DNA of 27,670 nt from Methanobacteriota archaeon (GTDB lineage: Archaea; Methanobacteriota; Methanobacteria; Methanobacteriales; Methanobacteriaceae). Below the pieces are notes generated by a model. That model saw only the letters and a program-made list of their open reading frames with translations, searched no databases and was not told the origin of the DNA. This document shows, piece after piece, positions 23,423 to 27,670 of the stretch. Within the stretch, counting starts at the first letter, position 1. Each line of letters begins with the position of its first letter. Made by a program: the position numbers and the translations under genes. Where the stretch lies: NCBI GenBank assembly GCA_023430285.1, contig JAEZAV010000152.1:1-27670 (forward strand), read 5' to 3'.

Positions 23423-24488
23423 AAAAGAACATGCCTTAAAGAGGAGAGATCTTGCAGTTAACAAACTGACTAGCCTCGGTGACAGGATCATTGAAGATGT
23501 TGCTAAACAGACTGTTCCAGCAATACGTGTACCATCAAGAGGTACTTCTAACATTGTTTACGATGAAGACAAACGTTACTATGTTTTAGGAGATCGTTAC
23601 GGACAGAGATCCCTTGGAAATGTGAAGCAGATCAAAAAGATTGGTCAAATGGTTTACATGGCTAATTTCTGTAAGGGACTCGTTCAAACAGGTAAAACTG
23701 CAACTTTAAGGGAAATGTACTATGTTTCAGAAGGTTGGGACATAGACTTTGGAGACCAGCAGGAATCAAACATTGTAGGTGAAGATTTAGAGGTTACTCT
23801 TGGAATCACTCGTGAGGATTTAGGTTTGATGCCAGAAGAGGATGGTGCCTCTGTTTATGGTGATATAACTCTCAAAGACGATGATGTTGAAATCAATGCC
23901 ATGAAAATGGGTAAGTCAGGTTACACCATCTCACCAACCATTGATGAGGTTGAACTACTAGACCACAATGTGGAAAGGGTCATAGCTGTGGAAACCATGG
24001 GTATGTTCCACAGGATGGTTCAGGAGAATGCTTACAAAAAATTCAACACCCTGATTGTGGGACTCAAGGGACAGGCAGCACGTGCAACCAGAAGATTCCT
24101 TAAAAGGGTCAATGAAGAACTTGGACTTCCTGTTTATATTTGTAACGACGGAGATCCATGGGGATTCCATATTGCCATGGTTATCATCTCTGGAAGTGCA
24201 AAACTTGCACATGTGAACCATGAACTTGCCACTCCAAACGCCAAGTTCCTCGGAGTTACAGCTTCCGACATTGTCAACTACGATCTGCCTACAGACCCCC
24301 TTAAGGACATAGATGTTCTAAGGCTCAAGGAACTTTACAAGGATCCAAGGTACAGAGACGATTTCTGGAAGGTTGAAATTAAGAAAATGCTTAAAATAGG
24401 GAAAAAAGCAGAACAGCAGTCTTTCTCGAAATACGGGCTCGAGTATGTTGTTGATACATACATCCCTGAAAAACTTGACGCACTATAA
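23412..24488 (+). CDS. top6A: DNA topoisomerase VI subunit A (Spo11 homologue)
   Basis: DNA-cleaving subunit of topoisomerase VI and homologue of the meiotic double-strand break protein Spo11. The 358-residue protein has an N-terminal winged-helix (5Y-CAP) domain with the active-site pair in TLREMYYVSEG. Tyr103 is the expected nucleophile that forms the 5-prime phosphotyrosyl link. The Toprim domain shows VIAVETMGMFHRM (metal ligand Glu) and ICNDGDPWGFHIAM (DxD metal ligands). Then come LGVTASDI and the C-terminal dimer region. Length and motifs are typical. It overlaps top6B by 11 bases. A hairpin plus T-run terminator follows at 24512. Confidence 0.97.
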   Translation: MTSRKEHALKRRDLAVNKLTSLGDRIIEDVAKQTVPAIRVPSRGTSNIVYDEDKRYYVLGDRYGQRSLGNVKQIKKIGQMVYMANFCKGLVQTGKTATLREMYYVSEGWDIDFGDQQESNIVGEDLEVTLGITREDLGLMPEEDGASVYGDITLKDDDVEINAMKMGKSGYTISPTIDEVELLDHNVERVIAVETMGMFHRMVQENAYKKFNTLIVGLKGQAARATRRFLKRVNEELGLPVYICNDGDPWGFHIAMVIISGSAKLAHVNHELATPNAKFLGVTASDIVNYDLPTDPLKDIDVLRLKELYKDPRYRDDFWKVEIKKMLKIGKKAEQQSFSKYGLEYVVDTYIPEKLDAL

Positions 24489-24511
24489 AATTAATGTGTG
24501 CTTCTAAATTT

Positions 24512-24543
24512 GGTTGAAAACTTTTATTTCAACCCTTTTTTTT
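24512..24543 (+). terminator. Hairpin plus oligo-T terminator of the topoisomerase VI operon
   Basis: GGTTGAAA (24512-24519) and TTTCAACC (24527-24534) form an eight-base stem with a seven-base loop, followed at once by a C and a run of eight T. This is a clear bacterial-style terminator structure, stronger than the bare T-tracts elsewhere in the window. Confidence 0.65.
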
Positions 24544-24870
24544 ATTTTAAAAGTAAAATTAATTTCACATATTTTTGTATTTTTGAGGTTTTTTTAGAAG
24601 TTTAAATCAAAGCAAATTGAGGAAATGGAACACTAGCATAACCATTTTATTCAAGCTCTGAATCTTACTAACCATACCATGACTGCAGAACTAAGATCTT
24701 CATACACATACATGCCAAGCTCTAAAAAAAGAAATAAGAGATTAATTTTTAATATTATCTGGGTCGTTATCTACAATTAACGATGCCAACAAAAATTTAC
24801 TATTTTTAATGGTCCAGATTTGTATATTACTGGATAGAAAAAGGTGAGGAATCAATTATATTTATATCAA
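24544..24870. other. AT-rich intergenic region between top6A and the MFS gene
   Basis: About 330 bases between the top6A terminator and the convergent end of the MFS transporter. Short open frames exist, for example a 33-codon plus-strand frame at 24679-24780, but none has a ribosome site or a recognisable product. I see no RNA or repeat. Confidence 0.5.
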
Positions 24871-26241
24871 TCAATTTTTTCTTCTAATTATGAAATAACC
24901 ATATATAGATATGAAACAGAGAATTGCATATATTAGAAATGGTATTTTACTGGTTTGAATGAAAATAATTTGGTTGGACTGTGTAAGAGATGCTGTTCCT
25001 ATGAATATGGCAAGTACCGCCGTGGTTACTCCCATGCCCATCATCTGTCCCAAAACCCTCATGGTGTTCAATGTTGCACTTGAAACTCCATAAAATCTTT
25101 TTTCTACGTACTTCAATGAAATTTCAGTGCTTGACGCTGCTGAAAACCCATATCCCAACCCAATTATGGATAATGCCACCATGATATATATTAAACTGGT
25201 GGTTTCTGTGAGGAATAAAAACAAAGCCAACCCAATACCTGTTAGGGCCATTCCAACAGCTGCAATATATCTGGGCAGTGTGAAATCAAGTAGTTTTGCA
25301 ACTAACAGCGATGCAATTGCGATGAATACAGATTGTACACATAACAGTAATCCTGTTTGAGTAGGGTTCAACATTCTGATGTCTTGAAGATAAAGGCTCA
25401 GGAGAAAAATTGTGAATATACCTGGACCATAATTAACAAGGGACGTTAGATTGTTAATGATATAAACCCTATCAAATAATAACTTAGGATGAATTAAAGG
25501 ATGAATAACCTTTTTCTGAAGCCAAATAAACATTATTACACCCATAAACCCTATTATTAAGCATAATATGCCCAAGATGTTTGTAATTACTGAAAAACCA
25601 TACATAACAAGTATGAGTGAAATTGCCAGTACTGATGTGCTCTTAATGTCGAATATTTCCCCATCCTCTCCAAACCATTCACCCTTCAATTTGTAGATGA
25701 ATAACATGGCAAAAACTGTTATTGGAATGGTGAAAAGGAATATACTTCTCCAACCAAAATACTCAGTTAAAAATCCACCTAATATTGGCCCTACTGAAAG
25801 TCCAACGTATGCAGAAGCAACACTGATTGACAGAGGCTTACCTGCTTCTCCTTCAGAGTGCACAGATGCAAGTAGAGAATATACATTTCCATAGATCATT
25901 GCACTGCCTATGGCTTGGAAAATTCGAGATATCAACAGCATATCTCCTGAAACTGATAAAGCAGAGGCTATGCTGGCCAACACGAAAATTATTAATCCAT
26001 AGCTTATGACACGTTTTTTACCGTATATGTCCGCTATTTTCCCAAAGGGTATTAAAAAAATTGCTGAAAAAAGAAGGTAAGATGTGGGAATCCATGTTAA
26101 ATATACAGAATTAAGCGAAAATGTTGTGGCAATCTCAGGCAGCGCAATGTTGATTGCCGAACTTACGTATGCAACTAAAAAACTGATCAGCACACTTAGT
26201 GCCAGTGCATACCTTTCAATGGATTTATTAGAGCTCACCAT
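24871..26241 (-). CDS. MFS drug-efflux type transporter (DHA2/EmrB-QacA-like, 14 helices)
   Basis: A 456-residue integral membrane protein of the major facilitator superfamily. The N-terminal half shows YVSSAINIALPEIATTF in helix 1 (the DHA2 pattern), WIPTSYLL in helix 2, the loop 2-3 motif GKIADIYGKKRV, RIFQAIGSAMIYGNVYSLLA in helix 4 and SVGPILGGFLTEYFGWRSIF (motif C, typical of antiporters) in helix 5. The number of hydrophobic segments suggests 14 helices, which points to proton-driven export of drugs or small organic compounds. The substrate is unknown. The ATG at 26241 has AAAGG upstream. It is a single gene on the minus strand between topoisomerase VI and an SRPBCC gene, and is probably accessory. 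Confidence 0.9.
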   Translation of the reverse strand: MVSSNKSIERYALALSVLISFLVAYVSSAINIALPEIATTFSLNSVYLTWIPTSYLLFSAIFLIPFGKIADIYGKKRVISYGLIIFVLASIASALSVSGDMLLISRIFQAIGSAMIYGNVYSLLASVHSEGEAGKPLSISVASAYVGLSVGPILGGFLTEYFGWRSIFLFTIPITVFAMLFIYKLKGEWFGEDGEIFDIKSTSVLAISLILVMYGFSVITNILGILCLIIGFMGVIMFIWLQKKVIHPLIHPKLLFDRVYIINNLTSLVNYGPGIFTIFLLSLYLQDIRMLNPTQTGLLLCVQSVFIAIASLLVAKLLDFTLPRYIAAVGMALTGIGLALFLFLTETTSLIYIMVALSIIGLGYGFSAASSTEISLKYVEKRFYGVSSATLNTMRVLGQMMGMGVTTAVLAIFIGTASLTQSNQIIFIQTSKIPFLIYAILCFISIYGYFIIRRKN

Positions 26242-26389
26242 ATAACCTTTTAACGATTACTATATTTTATGTATTTTCAGTCCAAATTAAACTTATAAAT
26301 CCAGTGATGTTCATATTAATAGCATTTTTAAGACAATGCACAATTACATTAATAAATCGTCCTTAGATTCTTTAAACTGAGGCTTCTAT

Positions 26390-26821
26390 CTATTTTTCTA
26401 TTTCTTGTTTCAGGTACTTTAAACCTGATTCAGTCGATTTTTTCAGGGTTTTTTGCATACTGCCCGACAATATGCGGACTATCAAACCATCCCACGATTC
26501 TTCGGAACTGATAGTGGTTTGACCGTCAATAGGTTTTAGTCTCCAAACATGAACCGCATGAATACCCATTGTTTTTCCAGTCCAGACAAGAAGTTTAGGT
26601 TTTTCTATTTCCTGTAATTTAGAAGTTATGGTACTTGGCCCTGCTTTCCATTTAAATTGTGATCCAACACTGAATTTTTGGTCCATTACAACATTTTTAA
26701 TATCAGGATTCCAGTTTGGCCAATTTTTGACATCAACCAATACATTCCAAACCAATCCAGGATCTGCGTTGATCTTGACCTCTGCACGTGCACGTGCCGG
26801 GGCATTTTCGTTGATCTCCAT
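26390..26821 (-). CDS. SRPBCC superfamily (START/polyketide cyclase-like) protein
   Basis: A 143-residue protein with the ligand-binding helix-grip fold. Evidence is the beta-1/alpha-1 pattern RAEVKINADPGLVWNVLVDVKNWPNWNPDIKNVVMDQ (about 10-46), then alternating beta strands with VGSQFKWKAGPSTITSKLQEIEKPKLLVWTGKT, VHVWRLKP and TTISSEESWDG, and a long C-terminal helix ending LKKSTESGLKYLKQEIEK. Such proteins bind hydrophobic small molecules, and the ligand is not predictable. I chose ATG 26821 because a strong GGGAGGG lies at 26828-26834. A longer frame to 26926 adds an unrelated hydrophobic N-terminus and lacks a site. It stands 148 bases upstream of the MFS gene on the same strand, so a shared role in handling a small hydrophobic compound is conceivable. 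Confidence 0.85.
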   Translation of the reverse strand: MEINENAPARARAEVKINADPGLVWNVLVDVKNWPNWNPDIKNVVMDQKFSVGSQFKWKAGPSTITSKLQEIEKPKLLVWTGKTMGIHAVHVWRLKPIDGQTTISSEESWDGLIVRILSGSMQKTLKKSTESGLKYLKQEIEK

Positions 26822-26827
26822 TCTAAA

Positions 26828-26834
26828 CCCTCCC
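26828..26834 (-). promoter_or_regulatory. Shine-Dalgarno deciding the SRPBCC start
   Basis: GGGAGGG on the minus strand lies six bases before ATG 26821. It makes the shorter 143-residue protein the likely product. Confidence 0.7.
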
Positions 26835-27035
26835 TTATTTAATATTATTTTTGAAACAAATAAATTTAAGGGGAAATAAACAAATTCAGAGTAAAGATCA
26901 ATTATATTAACCTTAAATTCATCCAAAATGAAATCATTTCTTCCAACTATTTAAGACGATATTTATTATTCTGATTAATCCAGGGTGCTAAAAAAATTTA
27001 AAGAACAGATAACATAGTATAATTTGGTGAAGATC

Positions 27036-27182
27036 ATGGCAGAAACAGAAACTGTGAAATGTGGAAGATGTGATGAATGGTTCGAACTTGAAAGGGAAAA
27101 AATTGCCAAAATAAAAAAGGAAGGCAAAGTTAAGGAATATATTTGTCCAGACTGCGATGAAGAAATAAAGGCAAATGAGTGA
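27036..27182 (+). CDS. 48-residue zinc-ribbon protein
   Basis: A small soluble protein that begins MAETETVKCGRCDEWF and ends ICPDCDEEIKANE. Two CxxC pairs (Cys9/Cys12 and Cys37/Cys40) are separated by a highly charged, helix-prone stretch of lysine and glutamate, a layout expected for a single treble-clef or zinc-ribbon site. ATG 27036 follows GGTGA at 27026-27030, and a T-run follows the stop. No function is known to me. Such mini zinc ribbons in archaea can be accessory subunits or nucleic-acid or protein adaptors. It is a single gene between the divergent SRPBCC gene and GAPDH. Confidence 0.75.
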   Translation: MAETETVKCGRCDEWFELEREKIAKIKKEGKVKEYICPDCDEEIKANE

Positions 27183-27205
27183 AAATAGGGTGAGAAATAA
27201 GACCC

Positions 27206-27212
27206 TTTTTTT
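27206..27212 (+). terminator. Oligo-T terminator of the zinc-ribbon gene
   Basis: Seven T residues, followed by more T-rich sequence, start about 24 bases after the stop at 27182. Confidence 0.45.
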
Positions 27213-27363
27213 CTTTATTATTTTTATAATTAGTTGATAAAAAATGACTGGAGTGACTAAGCTTCATAAAATCCAAATTACTCTTCATTTTCTTAATTTT
27301 GAAGTTCAGAACATAAAATTTATAATACCATGAAAAATATAAAATGATCATGGAATAGTGTAT

Positions 27364-27383
27364 TAAGAGTTAAATTACTCTTA
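27364..27383 (+). repeat. Inverted repeat upstream of the GAPDH promoter
   Basis: TAAGAGT (27364-27370) and ACTCTTA (27377-27383) are seven-base complementary arms with a six-base spacer. They lie about 35 bases upstream of the TATA candidate of the GAPDH gene, a position suited to an activator or repressor site. Function is inferred from position only. Confidence 0.35.
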
Positions 27384-27418
27384 TCAAGTTTAATATTAGT
27401 TTAAGTTCCTGAAGAATG

Positions 27419-27427
27419 TTATAAAAT
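27419..27427 (+). promoter_or_regulatory. TATA-box candidate for gap
   Basis: TTATAAAAT lies about 60 bases before the ATG. It would give a leader of about 35 bases containing the GGAGGT ribosome site at 27470-27475. A second AT-rich element, TTTATAAAT at 27446-27454, is too close to the ribosome site to serve unless the leader is lost. Confidence 0.4.
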
Positions 27428-27482
27428 CAGTGTTTTTTCATGATATTTATAAATAATTCCTAAAAAATTGGAGGTTTAGTTT

Positions 27483-27670
27483 ATGAAAGCTGTTGGAATA
27501 AACGGATACGGTACCATAGGTAAAAGAGTAGCAGATGCAGTTTCTGCACAGGATGATATGAAAATTGTTGGTGTTACAAAAAGAACTCCGAATTTTGAAG
27601 CTAAACGGGCCGTTGAACTAGGTTACGATATTTATATGAGTGCCCCAGATAGGGAAAATTTGTTTGAAGA
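27483..27670 (+). CDS. gap: Glyceraldehyde-3-phosphate dehydrogenase, archaeal type, N-terminal part
   Basis: A partial gene that runs off the window end, with 62 residues visible. The protein starts MKAVGINGYGTIGKRVADAV, the NAD(P)-binding Rossmann motif (GxGxxG) in the form typical of archaeal phosphorylating GAPDH. It continues with GVTKRTPNFEAKRAVELGYDIYMS, also characteristic of that family. In methanogens the enzyme works mainly in gluconeogenesis and can use NADP. The catalytic cysteine lies outside the window. The ATG follows GGAGGT at 27470-27475. The zinc-ribbon gene upstream is separated by 300 bases and its own terminator. Confidence 0.93.
   Translation, partial: MKAVGINGYGTIGKRVADAVSAQDDMKIVGVTKRTPNFEAKRAVELGYDIYMSAPDRENLFE

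Noticed and set aside
24679..24780. 33-codon plus-strand frame after top6A
   Set aside because: It has no ribosome site, lies after a strong terminator and shows no recognisable motif.
26822..26926. N-terminal extension of the SRPBCC protein up to 26926
   Set aside because: The ideal GGGAGGG site at 26828-26834 supports ATG 26821. The extension has no family similarity and no site of its own.
27130..27351. 73-codon minus-strand frame near gap
   Set aside because: It is antisense to the zinc-ribbon gene and its terminator, and the composition reflects AT-rich DNA.
1..27670. CRISPR array, tRNA, rRNA, prophage or defence island
   Set aside because: No regularly spaced repeats, no cloverleaf-like sequence and no integrase, capsid, restriction or cas genes were seen. 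Nearly all the DNA is assigned to housekeeping or simple accessory genes.

Overview
The window looks like chromosomal DNA of a mesophilic, AT-rich methanogenic archaeon of the order Methanobacteriales, most likely Methanobacterium-like. The archaeal assignment rests on the genes: topoisomerase VI A and B, aIF1A, RIO1 kinase with an archaeal KH protein, the KEOPS subunit Cgi121, archaeal tRNA G10 methyltransferase, a geranylgeranyl-reductase-type lipid enzyme, Nre repair protein with a PCNA-binding tail, archaeal GAPDH, citramalate synthase CimA, and a GMP synthase split into two subunits. Promoters are TATA-like, Shine-Dalgarno sites are GGAGG or GGTGA, and several starts are TTG. No methanogenesis gene lies in the window, so the order-level call is inference from gene content and gene order.

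Layout. 1-461: end of a TIGR00300 (ornithine cyclodeaminase-like) gene. 619-2235: adenine deaminase. 2261-3349 (-): DUF2124 and DUF447 pair. 3454-3600 (-): a 48-residue membrane peptide. 3728-7671: the two GMP synthase subunits, separated by a minus-strand glycosyltransferase and GtrA pair. 7928-10682 (+): MsrB, Nre and a PLP aminotransferase. 15641-10709 (-): a long co-directional run of lipid reductase, tRNA methyltransferase, CimA, a four-helix membrane protein and Cgi121. 15819-16949 (-): a YnfA-like protein and a membrane-anchored PH-domain protein. 17021-19064: UPF0280 and MoeA, convergent. 19065-19830: a gene-poor stretch with a decayed transposase fragment. 19831-24488 (+): an information-processing block of aIF1A, RIO1, KH protein, Top6B and Top6A. 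24871-27182: MFS transporter, SRPBCC protein and a tiny zinc-ribbon protein. 27483 to the edge: start of GAPDH.

Most of the window is core housekeeping: purine salvage and synthesis, isoleucine and membrane-lipid synthesis, tRNA modification, translation initiation and ribosome maturation, and DNA topology and repair. The accessory-looking parts are the glycosyltransferase/GtrA insert, the YnfA and MFS transporters, the SRPBCC gene and the transposase remnant. I see no phage, CRISPR array, tRNA, rRNA or clear new multi-gene system. The most interesting items are a perfect 20-bp palindrome over the predicted transcription start of the topoisomerase VI operon, the uncharacterised membrane protein overlapping the KEOPS subunit gene, two 48-residue proteins, and the transposase relic.
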